NCBI GenBank assembly: GCA_902800495.1
Contig: CADCET010000006.1
Span: 1-64,000, forward strand
Source: an uncultured Prevotellaceae bacterium
GTDB taxonomy: Bacteria > Bacteroidota > Bacteroidia > Bacteroidales > Bacteroidaceae
Direction: 5' to 3'
Length of the DNA: 64,000 nucleotides
Position 1 is the stretch's first letter. Each line of letters opens with the position of its first letter. The position numbers and the translations under genes are program-made. This document shows, one piece after another, positions 24,501-32,847 of the stretch. Under the pieces are notes generated by a model that saw only the letters and a program-made list of their open reading frames with translations, had not been told where the DNA came from and did no database searches.

Positions 24501-26299
24501 TAGACGCCGGCGGTGTCGCTCTGGTACTTGATGTCGAGACGGAATTTCTCTTTCTCGACGCTGGAAGCCAGGTAGTAGACGTTCTTCATCATCAGGTCCC
24601 AGTTGCCCTGTGCCGGACTGTTCGACGTATTCTTCAGCGACTTGACGAAGAGCGTCTTCCGCGTGTCGGTGACGTCGCTGGCAAACTCGCCCACCTGGAA
24701 CGTGCGTCCACCATAGGTGTATTCAAAGGCGACAGCCAGCACCTGGTCGGTCTGCAGGCCGGTCTTGAGGGAGATGAAGCCCAAGGCCTCATTCACCGTG
24801 TACTCCGACGACGACAGCAGACGGGCCGACGCTAACTTCTCGTAGTCGGTACCGCCGCTGATACGGCGCGTGGCCGCCAGCGACTCCAAGGCCGAACTGA
24901 CGAGGTCGATATTACGATGGACGGAGTCGATATTGGCAATCAGCGTTGCATATTCATCGTTGGCGTTGTTGTCTGGCACGTTCTGGTCAAGGAGATTCCA
25001 CGCCGGGTTCGACACCTGGCTATTCTCGCCCAGGTCGGTGAAGGCCACGATGTTACGGGAGTTGCTGGTAGTGGCCGTCTTATTCGTCACCCATACTTCC
25101 ACGCGGTTAATCTTCACACCAGTGGTCAGGTTGGGCAGGGAAGACATGGCCTTGTCGTAGTTCTGACGGAAATAGCGGGCAAGGAAGAAGTGGCGGTTCT
25201 CCTCGTAGTCGGCAGCATCAATCTCAAAGGCTGTTGTCTGTGTGCCGCCTTTCGTGGAGACGCTCTTCGTGGTCGACTTCTTCTGCGACAGCACCGTCTG
25301 CAGCTTCAGCTTGCCGAACTGCATGTCGGCACGGATGCCGAAAAGGCTGCTGGCACCCTTCACCAGCGAGTTGTTAGAGGGGAAGGTGACGTTGCCGGCC
25401 TCGACGAGCTTGATAATCTCATCCTCCTTGCCGTCGTACTTCAACTTCAGGTTCTGTGTGTCGAAGTCGAAGGTGGCGTCGGTGTTGTAGTTGAAGTTGA
25501 AGTTCATCTTGTCGCCGACCTTGGCATTGGCACTGAGGTTGATTTTCTCGTCGAAGTCGAAGCTCGTGGTCTTACGGTTACGGATGGGCAGCGAGGGGTT
25601 GTCGATGTTCTTCAGCGTAGCGCCCATCTTCAGCTCGGCAGTTCCCTGTGTCTTCACACGCACACCGCCAGGGCCGAAAATCTTTTCTGCGGGACCTAAG
25701 TCGAAGTGCATATCGGTAAACGAGAACTTCTCCTTGCCCTGCGTCTTCACAGCTTCGGCGTTCTTGTTGCGGAAGAAGGTGTCGCGGCTGCGGCGCTCGC
25801 TCCACTTCATATATTCCGCCGGCGTCATGAGGATGGGCGCGTTCAGATAGGAGTCGCCAATCTTCGAACCGATGAAATACAGATTCAGCGAGTCGTTATA
25901 CTCCACCTGCTGCTTGATATTGTCAGGCATACGCAGGTCGACAGCCGACGAGTCGAGGTCGGCCACCAGCAATGGTGCCGTCTTCTGAATCTTCCAGCGG
26001 GAGTGTACCAGCGAGTCGGGCACGGTCTCGTCCTCGACTTCTAACTTCGGCTGGGCCTTAATGGAAGACCCACCCCCGGCCCCTCCCTGTGAGGGAGGGG
26101 AGGGGTTACCCTGCTGCGGTTGGGTGCGCTGCGGTTGAGTGCGCTGTGGCTGATTGTTCTGCTGTTGGCGCCGACGGTTGTCGTCCTGCGGGGGCGTGGC
26201 AAACAGCGAAACGGCAATGAACAGGAACAATACAAGATAGAGCACACCTCCCGAAGAAGTGTACTGCCTTATCACCTTATATATATTGTTCCTCTTCAT
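18560..26299 (-). CDS. sprA: Type IX secretion outer-membrane translocon SprA
   Basis: 2579 aa, giant beta-barrel of the T9SS (SprA/Sov family), which exports proteins across the outer membrane. The N-terminus has a hydrophobic export segment (VLYLVLFLFIAVSLFATPP), then a Q/P/R-rich low-complexity linker. Family blocks such as GPGGVRVKTQGTAELKMG (near residue 210), DFDFDTQNLKLKYDG and the C-terminal FGLSLKFSLTR are visible. The linker contains NPSPPSQGGAGGGSS, encoded by a palindromic repeat. A lysine-rich segment (SAKTAKTAKSAKGDD, about residue 1955) is another low-complexity stretch. It lies 25 bp after ruvA on the same strand, an arrangement I recall from other Bacteroidota. Confidence 0.95.
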   Translation of the reverse strand: MKRNNIYKVIRQYTSSGGVLYLVLFLFIAVSLFATPPQDDNRRRQQQNNQPQRTQPQRTQPQQGNPSPPSQGGAGGGSSIKAQPKLEVEDETVPDSLVHSRWKIQKTAPLLVADLDSSAVDLRMPDNIKQQVEYNDSLNLYFIGSKIGDSYLNAPILMTPAEYMKWSERRSRDTFFRNKNAEAVKTQGKEKFSFTDMHFDLGPAEKIFGPGGVRVKTQGTAELKMGATLKNIDNPSLPIRNRKTTSFDFDEKINLSANAKVGDKMNFNFNYNTDATFDFDTQNLKLKYDGKEDEIIKLVEAGNVTFPSNNSLVKGASSLFGIRADMQFGKLKLQTVLSQKKSTTKSVSTKGGTQTTAFEIDAADYEENRHFFLARYFRQNYDKAMSSLPNLTTGVKINRVEVWVTNKTATTSNSRNIVAFTDLGENSQVSNPAWNLLDQNVPDNNANDEYATLIANIDSVHRNIDLVSSALESLAATRRISGGTDYEKLASARLLSSSEYTVNEALGFISLKTGLQTDQVLAVAFEYTYGGRTFQVGEFASDVTDTRKTLFVKSLKNTSNSPAQGNWDLMMKNVYYLASSVEKEKFRLDIKYQSDTAGVYLTYLPEQAVKGTTLLKLLGCDRLDNNQKAHPNGQFDFVQGYTVQNGRIFLPSAEPFGDYLRAKLKAAGLATVADKYVFDQLYDSTKTVAKQTAEKDKFMLMGQYKGTSANVISLGAYNVPQGSVVVTAGGVTLQEGSDYSVDYSAGEVTILNQSIIDAGTNVNVSLESNTEYGMQRKTMYGVNWEYDFSKDFILGGTLMHLSEQALTSKVSMGEEPLNNTIWGLNMSWKKESQWLTNMLNKVPFLHVTQPSQIQFTGEFAQLIAGRASGTQDNASYLDDFENTKNLISIIDPKSWVLSSVPTKMANANDKTSVASGYDRALLAWYTVDPLFTRRSSSLTPGHIKSDLQQLSDHRVREVYVKELYPNRDQSTYNGATSTLQVLNLAYYPQERGPYNLTTAYNTDGTLKNPAQKWGGMMRKLETTDFEQANIEYVEFWLMDPFIYQRQAGTASQYSGDLYINLGEVSEDILRDGKKFYESGMPVDGSQAFSYTHWGKIPEQATQTYAFATTTGSRALQDVGLNGLTDDEERTYGAYKEWLDQIGTVVQNDSLLSAWRSDPAGDDYHYYRGSDFDDAQTSILDRYKRINNTQGNSPDTDNRTESYDTSYKTGPDVEDINQDYTLNEYERYFQYKVHISDDVLQAYNNGTLADSYITDRRDSWVKLRNGDSTTVRWYQFRIPLAECRDKVGAINDFTSIRFMRMYLTGFEKPIVLRFGSLDLVRGEWRQYKQSLQTAAGAETGTMVMSAVNIEENTDRQPVAYTLPPGINRATDPSQPQLVENNEQALCLTVRNLAQGESKGVYKNTNLDLRQYKRLQMFVHANHLLPNTTQLQDNQLAVFIRFGSDYKSNYYEYEIPLKLTPEGQYSWLSAGDRQKVWPSENMLDIDISVFTKLKKARNKAKTEGQVTYSQIFSQYDDDKPNNKVSIVGNPSLGEVKTMIIGVRNLASQEKSGEVWVNELRLKEYNNEGGWAASGALNVQLSDFGTVNLTGRYVTDGFGGLEESVMQRSTDTQKSYSITTNFELGKFFPDKAKVTIPVYYSVSKDEVRPKYNPLDTDMNLEDALDAASARERDSIESIAVTKNVSRNFSLSNARIGIKSKRHPMPYDPANFSVSYSHQHRHTSGETTIYENDDQWRGSLNYTYSPVYKTWEPFKAAKGKSKWLNFPKAFGLNYLPQTIAFNTDFTRNYYELQERDLENTENPNLPVNFNSQMLWNRDFQLRWDLTKNLHMNFQSATRAQIEEPYRENTPINKDLYPDFYSVWKDSVKHSIMHLGTPLDYNQTFTASYQLPLNKLPILDWVNSDASYNATYSWVRGAELENGQTLGNTITNNRNLNINGALNMETLYNHSPYLKKVNERFKKAPVKSAKTAKTAKSAKGDDKGKKDDKDAKDTAKEKDALPKNKNTFQKEITLTADTTLTVSHGKKSKRLLVSARGQDGRQIRVKWKVKDDNSILVSLPKDVAARLRAKDSTQRDSALKLKLSVLPKQSLDKQWWWEPAQYASRLLMMVRTVNLSYRNQRTMTLPGFLPNAGDAFGQNNSGSVLAPGLDFAFGLAGDGYLDKARENNWLLMRDSVATPYTSSTSEDLQIRATLEPIRDLKIDLNASRTVNRAQSIQYMYEGSPTTRSGSFNMTTISIGSAFEKTGDANSGYTSTTFDKFRELIPEYQARVQSLYAGAPRSVSAVNQYSSDVLVPAFLAAYTSGSGGSLDIFPSLWRMLPNWTVRYSGLSKIPWLAERFKSVNINHGYKSVFAIGSYSSYSSWLEYMGDLGFVKNTDGSLSPSSIYNISTVSINEAFSPLLGMDVTLQNNMTVKLEYRTTRVLNLSMTSVQLNEQRSNDWVIGLGYKISDFKLNLFGAGGSRKIKKAQSRKGNSKNNKADDKSSGSQSANSKSKGGVNHDLNMRADFSLRSQAAITRDIASGVSSASSGNSALKFSFAADYTLSRLMTLTFYYDRQTNTPLLSSSSYPTTTRDFGLSLKFSLTR
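26080..26100. repeat. Palindrome inserted in the sprA linker
   Basis: CCCCTCCCT (26080-26088), GTG, AGGGAGGGG (26092-26100): a perfect 9-bp stem with a 3-nt loop. It encodes part of SPPSQGGAGGG, in frame, in a low-complexity linker. Confidence 0.8.
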
Positions 26300-26324
26300 T
26301 CTTTTTTGGAGGGGAGGGTCTCTC

Positions 26325-26975
26325 TTACTTTATCTGTTTCAGCGCCAACTTCACCACCTGCTCCACAGGCAGCTCGGGCTGCTGCTGCAGAATCTGCACA
26401 ACGACTTTCTGCGTCGGAGCTGGCGAGAAGCCTAACATCGTCAGGGCGGCCACGGCCTCGTCGCGCACGGCATTGTTGACGGGAGCTGCCACACTGCCAC
26501 CAGCGGGAATCTCGTCGGCAATGCCTAAGGCCACAATCTTGTCGCGCAGGTCAACGATGATGCGCTGGGCTGTCATCTTACCGACACCCTTCACACTCTG
26601 TATGAGTTTTGCATTGCCAGTAGAGATGGCACTACACAACTCGGCAACACTCATGCCCGACAGCATCATCCGCGCCGTGTTCGTGCCCACGCCGCTGACG
26701 GTGATGAGCAACTCGAACATCTCGCGTTCCTTTTTATTATAGAAGCCATATAGCACATGAGCGTCTTCGCGGATAGCCTCGTAGACGTAGAGCTTCACCG
26801 CTCGCACCTCGCACCTCGTACCTCGCACCTCGGAACTCTCTCCTCTCTCCTCTTTTTTCTGCAAAGCAGAAAAAGTGTTCAGCGAGATATTCAGGCCATA
26901 GCCCACTCCGGCGGCTTCCACCGTAGCGTATGCAGGCGTCAGCTCAGTCAGCTCGCCCTTGATGTATTCTATCAT
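26325..26975 (-). CDS. ruvA: Holliday junction helicase subunit RuvA
   Basis: 216 aa, slightly longer than usual (about 200). RuvA tetramers bind Holliday junctions and load RuvB. The N-terminal OB fold ([32 protein letters not shown], cited in part) and two helix-hairpin-helix motifs ([32 protein letters not shown]) are intact, as is the C-terminal RuvB-binding domain ([13 protein letters not shown]). About 18 residues in the OB fold, [18 protein letters not shown], between SLNTFSALQ and KLYVYEA, are encoded by heptamer repeats and fall in a surface loop. ruvB is not adjacent; sprA follows. Confidence 0.95.
   Translation of the reverse strand: MIEYIKGELTELTPAYATVEAAGVGYGLNISLNTFSALQKKEERGESSEVRGTRCEVRAVKLYVYEAIREDAHVLYGFYNKKEREMFELLITVSGVGTNTARMMLSGMSVAELCSAISTGNAKLIQSVKGVGKMTAQRIIVDLRDKIVALGIADEIPAGGSVAAPVNNAVRDEAVAALTMLGFSPAPTQKVVVQILQQQPELPVEQVVKLALKQIK
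26804..26850. repeat. Mixed heptamer array inside ruvA
   Basis: Plus strand: GCACCTC, GCACCTC, GTACCTC, GCACCTC (26804-26831), then two TCTCTCC units (26837-26850). On the coding strand these are GGAGAGA x2 followed by GAGGTRC x4. The first unit equals the mutY/gcvT heptamer; the second equals the heptamer of elements R1 and R2. Confidence 0.85.
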
Positions 26976-27090
26976 TTTGATCCAATTTTGTATATATACG
27001 CTAATAATAACGTAACAAAATGCACTTTTATTGTATTGCAGAAGTGACAGAAAGTAAGTAGATACAAAAAATAAGATATTTTCCTGTCAT

Positions 27091-27125
27091 TTTGTTGTTC
27101 GTTTCGTTCTTTTTGTGTACTTTTG
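27091..27125 (+). promoter_or_regulatory. ddh promoter
   Basis: TACTTTTG (27118-27125) is a good -7 box. TTTG at 27091-27094 or GTTG at 27094-27097 could serve as -33 (spacers 23 and 20 bp). The ATG is 42 bp downstream. Confidence 0.7.
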
Positions 27126-27167
27126 CAGCCGAAATTGAGAAAATTCCAACAAAAAGACAAAAAGAAT

Positions 27168-28067
27168 ATGAAAAAAATCAGAGCAGCCGTCGTAGGTTAC
27201 GGCAACATCGGACAGTATGCCCTCCAGGCTCTGGAGGCCGCCCCCGACTTCGAAGTGGCAGGCATCGTGCGCCGCAATGGTGCCGAGAACAAGCCCGCCG
27301 AACTGGCCCAGTATGACGTGGTGAAGGACATCCGCGAACTGAAGGATGTCGACGTGGCTATCCTCGCCACCCCCACCCGCTCCTGTGAGGAGTATGCCAA
27401 GCAGATTCTGCCCCTCGGCATCAATACCGTCGACTCGTTCGACATCCACACCTCTATTCTTGACTACCGCAAGGCACTGATGCCTATCAATAAGGAGACG
27501 AAGACCGTCAGCGTGATTGCTGCCGGATGGGATCCGGGCAGCGACTCCATCGTCCGCACACTGATGCAGAGCCTCGCCCCGAAAGGACTGTCTTACACCA
27601 ACTTCGGCCCCGGCATGTCGATGGGCCACTCCGTCTGCGTCCGCTCGAAGGCAGGTGTGAAGAACGCCCTGTCGATGACCATCCCCCTCGGCGAGGGCAT
27701 CCATCGCCGTATGGTATATGTCGAGTTGGAAGAAGGCGCCAAGCTTGACGAGGTGACGGCAGCCATCAAGGCCGACCCCTACTTCGCCAACGACGAGACC
27801 CACGTGTTCCAGGTGGAGTCGGTCGACGACGTCCGCGACATGGGTCACGGCGTGAACCTCGTGCGCAAGGGTGTCAGCGGCAAGACGCAGAACCAGCGCT
27901 TAGAGTTCAACATGAGCATCAACAACCCCGCACTGACGGGTCAGGTGCTGGTCAACGTGGCCCGCGCCTCCATGCGCCTGCAGCCCGGTTGCTACACCAT
28001 GATTGAGATTCCCGTCGTCGACATGCTGCCGGGCGACCGCGAAGACCTTATCAAGCATCTGGTATAA
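27168..28067 (+). CDS. ddh: meso-Diaminopimelate D-dehydrogenase
   Basis: 299 aa from the ATG at 27168 (MKKIRAAVVGYGNIGQYAL). NADP-dependent enzyme making meso-diaminopimelate directly from tetrahydrodipicolinate, for lysine and peptidoglycan. The Rossmann loop GYGNIGQ opens the protein, followed by family blocks AGIVRRNG, ILATPTRS, VDSFDIH, AAGWDPGSDSIVRT and TNFGPGMSMGHSV. An upstream in-frame ATG at 27123 falls on the promoter and was rejected. It is transcribed alone, ending at a clear terminator. Confidence 0.95.
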   Translation: MKKIRAAVVGYGNIGQYALQALEAAPDFEVAGIVRRNGAENKPAELAQYDVVKDIRELKDVDVAILATPTRSCEEYAKQILPLGINTVDSFDIHTSILDYRKALMPINKETKTVSVIAAGWDPGSDSIVRTLMQSLAPKGLSYTNFGPGMSMGHSVCVRSKAGVKNALSMTIPLGEGIHRRMVYVELEEGAKLDEVTAAIKADPYFANDETHVFQVESVDDVRDMGHGVNLVRKGVSGKTQNQRLEFNMSINNPALTGQVLVNVARASMRLQPGCYTMIEIPVVDMLPGDREDLIKHLV

Positions 28068-28080
28068 TATACCTATTTTT

Positions 28081-28121
28081 AACGACAACTTCCTAAAGGG
28101 GAAGTTGTCGTTATTTTATTT
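28081..28121. terminator. Bidirectional terminator between ddh and GH2 gene
   Basis: AACGACAACTTCC (28081-28093) and GGAAGTTGTCGTT (28100-28112) form a perfect 13-bp stem with a 6-nt loop, followed by a T-rich tract and preceded by TATTTTT. Confidence 0.9.
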
Positions 28122-28138
28122 TGGGTACCTGGTTTAGG

Positions 28139-31123
28139 CTACTCATTAAACTCAATCTCCATAATCGTGAGTTTGTTGTCCTTCGAGGCCTTGGTGCTGA
28201 CTTTCTGCTTGGCTGCCAACTCCGTCATGTCGCCGAAAGCCTCCTTGACGGTAGCAGGTCCCAGCATCCGCACCGTATAGACGTCGCTCACAACAGGCTT
28301 GTCGATGTTCAGGCACACATTACCGAGACACTTGGGGGTATAGCCCGTCCAGACGACAGTACCGTCAGCGGTGGTCACTTCCAAAGGATAGCTGTTGCTG
28401 CGGAAGTTCAGCAGACGGACGGACAGCTGGCGCACGGCGGCAGGACGCTCCAAGTGAAAGGTGAGCACAGCCTTGTCGAGATGGCCGTCGCTCTCCCATT
28501 GCGACTTCTCGTTGTCATCGTACATATTCCCGACCTGCTCTTGGTTGCATAGCGCATCGACACGCTTGATGGCGACACCCCTCAGGGCTTGCCGGAACGA
28601 CGGGGAAGACGGCGTTTCGCCACGCGACAGTTCGATGGGGAGTTCGCGCTGCCAGGCAGCCTCGATGGCACGGCCGTCGGCACCGACATAGAAGCCGTTC
28701 TTCACGGGTGTGGCAGCGGTGGCGACCGAGAGTGTGGCGGTCTTGAAGCCCTTGGCAGCAGCGGTGAGCTTCAAGGTGCCGGCCTCTGTGGTGCTACGTA
28801 CCATAACCCGGCAGACGCCAGCCTCAACGGGCAGCATCTTCGACAACACGCGGTTGTCGAGCGAGTCGGCTACATCGCCACTCAGTCCACCGAGCCAGTC
28901 TCCAGGCCCCGTCAACGAGAAGGTCACCATATCGTTGGCTAACGGACAGCGACGTCCCTTGGCGTCGACAACCTCCACCTCGGCGATGCGGATATCAGCA
29001 CCGTCGGCGCGGAACGTGGCAGGTGCCTCTATCCAGTGCATCTTCAAGGCGGCAGCTTCGCCGACGGTCTCGATGGCATAGCGGCTGACCTCCTTGCCAG
29101 CCTTATAGCTGACAGCCACTAACGTGCCAGCCTGGAACTGCACGTCCTTGAAGGTGAAGAGGAATGTGTCAGAACGGTCGCCCTTGCCTAACGACCGGCC
29201 GTTAAGGAAGAGTTCCACCTCGTCGCCCGTAGAGACGACGTAGACGGGCTTCTTCACGCCCTTGTCGTAGTTCCAGTGGCCTATAATATAGGTATGGTCG
29301 CGCTCGGTGTCCACCCAACCGTCCCACATCGCCTGGTGAGCAAAATAGGAGTCCTTGGCAATACGCATGGCATCGACATCGCCACTGGTGCGGTAGTTCT
29401 TCTCGCCACGGAAGTGGGTATTGGAGTCGCTGAAAATAATTTTCGCACCACCGGCATTGACACGCTGACCCTGTCCGGGGCGTGCCACCCAATATTCGTT
29501 CCAGCGGACGACGTTCTCAACGGCCAGTCCGTCCTGGTTGTGGTTATAGCTGACGGCACGGGCTCCACGGTACAGCGGCCCGTCACCCTCGCGGTGGTAA
29601 GGATAGCTCCACTCGTCCCAGTACTTACGTATACCCTCATCGCGACAGTATTCCATCATCCACATCGGTTTGCCGGCCGACTTGTTGACGTAGAGCATCT
29701 CACCGCCATATTCAGCGACCTTGGAGTCCTGCATATTACGGCAGCCGATAGCCCGTCCGCCAGCAGGGTCGTACAGGTCGCGAATCTGTTTCATCTCGGC
29801 CATGTGCTCCTCGCTGATTTGGTTGTTGCCACACTCGTAGAAGAGTATCGAGGGGTTGTTGCGGTTGTAGATGATGGCATCGCGCATCACCTCGGTGCGC
29901 TGTTGCCAGCGACGGCCGTCGACGTCCTTCTCGGCATCGCCGGCAGGCATGGCTTGGATGAGTCCGAGCCGGTCGAACGATTCTACGTCCTGCTTCATCG
30001 GCGTGACGTGCATCCAGCGGAACAGGTTTCCATTGCAGCCAAGGACGAGGCGGTTTGAGTAGTCGCTCATCCAGGCCGGGATGCTGATGCCCACCGCAGG
30101 CCACTCGTTGGTGGAGCGCTGGGCAAAGCCCTTGAGATGCAGCACGCGGTCGTTGAGACTGACCATACCGTCCTTGAACGCTGTCTTGCGGAAGCCTGTC
30201 GTGGTCACGGTATTGTCGATGGCCTTGCCATCGACGACAAGGCTCGTCGTGACATCATACAGGAAGCCATAGCCCCACGACCAGAAATGCAGGCCACCGA
30301 CCTTCTGGGAGGCTCGGCAGACGGCCGTCTTCCCGGGCTCCACCGTCACGTTCTCTCCAGCAAAGGCGGCTATCTGCCTGCCGCCACGCTCGCTGACAAC
30401 GACCTTGTATGAGACGGTCTGCGGAACCTGAGAGTCGTTCTTCACCTCCGACTCCGCATGGATGACGGCCGAACGGGCCTTCACATCATGGTCGGTGGCG
30501 TAGACGTAGACGCCCGTCGTCTGGAGGTTGCTGTAGAGGGGTAGCGTCTGGTACACATCGCTCTGCATGACGTGCAGCCACACGTTCTTGTTGATGCCGC
30601 CGTAGTTGCAGAAGAAGTTCTTGTCGTTCCACTGAAAACCGCTGCGTGCATCCTTGTTGGCATGCTCCTTATAGCGCCAGTCGTTGTCGACGAAGACGGC
30701 CAGAACGTTCTCGCCGCTTCTATTAATATAAGGTGTCAGGTCGAAGCCGAAGGCCATCACGCCATTCTCACCCCACCCCAGTTCCTGGCCGTTGAGGAAG
30801 CAGCGGGCACCGAAGCGCACGCCCTCAAACTCGATGAAGAACTTCTTGGCGGTCTTCAATTCCTTGGGCAGCACAAAATGCTTGCGATACCACGCCACGG
30901 TGTCTGTCAACTGGTCGATAGCCTTGGCATAGGCTTCCGTCTGGTTGAACGAGTAAGGCAGCGTCACCGCCTGCCATGCGCCATCGTCATAGCTGACAGC
31001 ACTGGCCTGCGGATGGTCGCCCACCAGCAGTCTCCACCCGGCGTTGAAATTAAACCGTTCGCCGGCCCACAGATGGGCGGCGAACGAGATTGTTATTAGT
31101 AGTAGTAAGTAGTTTCGTTTCAT
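28139..31123 (-). CDS. Glycoside hydrolase family 2 protein, beta-galactosidase type
   Basis: 994 aa with an N-terminal signal peptide (MKRNYLLLLITISFAAHLWAG). The family 2 order is visible: sugar-binding domain (FNFNAGWRLLVGD … WYRKHFVLP … GVRFGARCFLNGQELG), immunoglobulin-like domain, and TIM barrel with the acid/base glutamate in NPSILFYECGNNQ and a likely nucleophile in MWMMEYCRDEG. After the barrel come DUF4982-like and Ig-like segments (AEVEVVDAKGRRCPLA), and a C-terminal discoidin-like domain (MYDDNEKSQWESDG). It probably removes a terminal hexose in the periplasm; the exact substrate is not readable. It sits 20 bp after the DUF853 gene, on the same strand. Confidence 0.88.
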   Translation of the reverse strand: MKRNYLLLLITISFAAHLWAGERFNFNAGWRLLVGDHPQASAVSYDDGAWQAVTLPYSFNQTEAYAKAIDQLTDTVAWYRKHFVLPKELKTAKKFFIEFEGVRFGARCFLNGQELGWGENGVMAFGFDLTPYINRSGENVLAVFVDNDWRYKEHANKDARSGFQWNDKNFFCNYGGINKNVWLHVMQSDVYQTLPLYSNLQTTGVYVYATDHDVKARSAVIHAESEVKNDSQVPQTVSYKVVVSERGGRQIAAFAGENVTVEPGKTAVCRASQKVGGLHFWSWGYGFLYDVTTSLVVDGKAIDNTVTTTGFRKTAFKDGMVSLNDRVLHLKGFAQRSTNEWPAVGISIPAWMSDYSNRLVLGCNGNLFRWMHVTPMKQDVESFDRLGLIQAMPAGDAEKDVDGRRWQQRTEVMRDAIIYNRNNPSILFYECGNNQISEEHMAEMKQIRDLYDPAGGRAIGCRNMQDSKVAEYGGEMLYVNKSAGKPMWMMEYCRDEGIRKYWDEWSYPYHREGDGPLYRGARAVSYNHNQDGLAVENVVRWNEYWVARPGQGQRVNAGGAKIIFSDSNTHFRGEKNYRTSGDVDAMRIAKDSYFAHQAMWDGWVDTERDHTYIIGHWNYDKGVKKPVYVVSTGDEVELFLNGRSLGKGDRSDTFLFTFKDVQFQAGTLVAVSYKAGKEVSRYAIETVGEAAALKMHWIEAPATFRADGADIRIAEVEVVDAKGRRCPLANDMVTFSLTGPGDWLGGLSGDVADSLDNRVLSKMLPVEAGVCRVMVRSTTEAGTLKLTAAAKGFKTATLSVATAATPVKNGFYVGADGRAIEAAWQRELPIELSRGETPSSPSFRQALRGVAIKRVDALCNQEQVGNMYDDNEKSQWESDGHLDKAVLTFHLERPAAVRQLSVRLLNFRSNSYPLEVTTADGTVVWTGYTPKCLGNVCLNIDKPVVSDVYTVRMLGPATVKEAFGDMTELAAKQKVSTKASKDNKLTIMEIEFNE

Positions 31124-31143
31124 AGTCGTTTCCTTTCACGGTT

Positions 31144-32820
31144 TCATTTCACAAGATTGCCCAGTATGTCGCGGGTCAGCTCCTTGGTGATAGTGCGGGT
31201 GGCGGCACTGGTGGCATTCTTCACCACCTTCTCCTTAGCCGACGTGCGACTCTTCGACTTCTTGCCCGAGACCTTCTCGCTGACATAGGTGCCAAGGATG
31301 GTGGCGAGGGTCGAGGTGACGGCGGTGAGCACGGCTTTCCACACTTTCGACATGATGCCGGGTTTCTTAGCCTTAGCCCCCTTGTCGTCCTCCGTGGGAG
31401 CCACCTCAGTCTGCTTGCTGGGCGTTGTGCCCCCCTCGGGGGGCGACAGGGGGGTCTCTTTCATCAGCTGTTCGTAGGCGCTCTCACGGTCTACAGGCGT
31501 GTCGTACTTGCCGTAGATACGGCTCTGCTTGATGATGTCTAAGCGCTGACCGTCGGTGACGGCACCTATCTGACTCAGCGGGAAAAGAACTTTGGCGCGC
31601 TGCACGACGGCAGGGGCGCCTTTCTCGTCAAGGAACGAGACGAGGGCCTCACCCGTCTCAAGGTTCATGATGGCTTCGTCGGTCTTGAACGCGGGATTGG
31701 CACGGAAGGTGTCGGCAGCGGTCTTCACGGCCTTCTGGTCCTTCGGCGTATAGGCACGGAGGGCATGCTGCACGCGGTTGCCGAGCTGTCCGAGAATGTT
31801 TTCAGGGATGTCCGTCGGACTCTGCGTGATAAAGTAGATGCCGACGCCCTTTGAGCGGATAAGACGGATGACCTGCTCTATCTTGTCGAGCAATGCCTTC
31901 GATGTACCGTCGAACAGCATGTGAGCCTCGTCGAAGAAGAAGACGAGCTTCGGCAACGGCAGGTCGCCCACCTCGGGCAGCGTCGAGTAGAGTTCCGACA
32001 ACAGCCAGAGCAGGAACGTGGAGTAGAGCTTGGGCTGCATCATCAGCTTGTCGGCAGCCAGCACGCTCATCACGCCCTTGCCCTGCTCGGTCTGCAGCAG
32101 GTCGTAGATGTCGAACGAGGGTTCGCCGAAGAACTGGTTAGCACCCTGTGCCTCCAACTGCAACAGGGCGCGCTGGATGGCTCCGACGGAGGCTGTAGAG
32201 ACGTTGCCGTATTTTGTGGTGTATTCCTTGGCGTGCTGCGACACGTAGTCGAGCATCGAACGCAGGTCTTTCAAGTCAAGAATCAGCAGCCCGCGTTCGT
32301 CGGCCACACGGAACACGATGTTCAGCACGCCGTCCTGCGTCTCGTTCAGTCCCAACAGGCGCGACAGCAGCTGCGGCCCCATCTGCGACACGGTGGCACG
32401 CATCGGGTGTCCCTGCTCGCCGAAGACGTCGTAGAACCTGACGGGGCAGGCCTGGAACTGAATTGATTGACCATTGACCATTGACCATTGACCATTTCCT
32501 TTGTCCTCGGCGTATGGCGTAGCAGAATGGTCAATGGTCAATGTTGAATGGTCAATGGGAAAGAACTCCGGCAACCTCTTCTCGATGAAGCCGCTCATCT
32601 TGCCCGTCTGCGAGATGCCGCTGAGGTCGCCCTTCATATCGGCCATGAAGCAGGGCACGCCGGCCTGACAGAATGTCTCGGCCATGACCTGCAGCGTCAC
32701 CGTCTTTCCCGTACCCGTGGCTCCGGCAATCAGTCCATGCCGGTTGGCCATCTTTCCTGTAATACTTAGTGCTCCTTCCGAGCAGTGGGCAATATACAAC
32801 CCCCGTTCCTTGTCATACAT
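31144..32820 (-). CDS. DUF853 / HerA-like ATPase
   Basis: 558 aa. Walker A is AGATGTGKT (residues 32-40), ADMKGDLSG follows, and Walker B is [12 protein letters not shown]; further family motifs are ITQSPTDIP and [19 protein letters not shown]. The family is a HerA/FtsK-like ATPase of unknown role. Two insertions are seen: residues about 93-119 ([10 protein letters not shown] … WSMVNGQS) from inverted heptamer arrays, and [14 protein letters not shown] near residue 463 from a palindrome. The C-terminus after residue 450 is low-complexity and basic ([12 protein letters not shown]). The gene probably belongs to a run with the STAS-like gene upstream and GH2 downstream. Confidence 0.9.
   Translation of the reverse strand: MYDKERGLYIAHCSEGALSITGKMANRHGLIAGATGTGKTVTLQVMAETFCQAGVPCFMADMKGDLSGISQTGKMSGFIEKRLPEFFPIDHSTLTIDHSATPYAEDKGNGQWSMVNGQSIQFQACPVRFYDVFGEQGHPMRATVSQMGPQLLSRLLGLNETQDGVLNIVFRVADERGLLILDLKDLRSMLDYVSQHAKEYTTKYGNVSTASVGAIQRALLQLEAQGANQFFGEPSFDIYDLLQTEQGKGVMSVLAADKLMMQPKLYSTFLLWLLSELYSTLPEVGDLPLPKLVFFFDEAHMLFDGTSKALLDKIEQVIRLIRSKGVGIYFITQSPTDIPENILGQLGNRVQHALRAYTPKDQKAVKTAADTFRANPAFKTDEAIMNLETGEALVSFLDEKGAPAVVQRAKVLFPLSQIGAVTDGQRLDIIKQSRIYGKYDTPVDRESAYEQLMKETPLSPPEGGTTPSKQTEVAPTEDDKGAKAKKPGIMSKVWKAVLTAVTSTLATILGTYVSEKVSGKKSKSRTSAKEKVVKNATSAATRTITKELTRDILGNLVK
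31430..31454. repeat. Palindrome inserted in the DUF853 gene
   Basis: A run of six C, two bases, a run of six G, then CGACA and another six G: stem-forming and in frame, encoding LSPPEGG. Same type as the palindromes in etfB and sprA. Confidence 0.7.
32467..32555. repeat. Inverted pair of heptamer arrays inside DUF853 gene
   Basis: Four TTGACCA units (32467-32494) are followed, 33 bp later, by four units in inverse orientation (TGGTCAA, TGGTCAA, TGTTGAA, TGGTCAA; 32528-32555). Together they can form a 28-bp stem with one imperfect unit. Both arrays are translated in frame ([11 protein letters not shown] and [10 protein letters not shown]). Confidence 0.9.
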
Positions 32821-32847
32821 AAGCTATCTGTTTTTTGATTTGTTCCT

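Noticed and set aside
20693-24835. A 1380-codon open frame antisense to sprA
   Set aside because: It is the mirror frame of a GC-rich, strongly biased coding sequence; its translation is valine/leucine/arginine-rich without domains, and no promoter precedes it.
27123-27167. Upstream ATG start for ddh
   Set aside because: It overlaps the -7 box and adds residues not found in the family.
28589-28640. Possible further palindromic insert in the GH2 gene (TPSSPSFRQALRGV)
   Set aside because: The peptide looks insert-like, but no clean palindrome or tandem unit is visible in the DNA.
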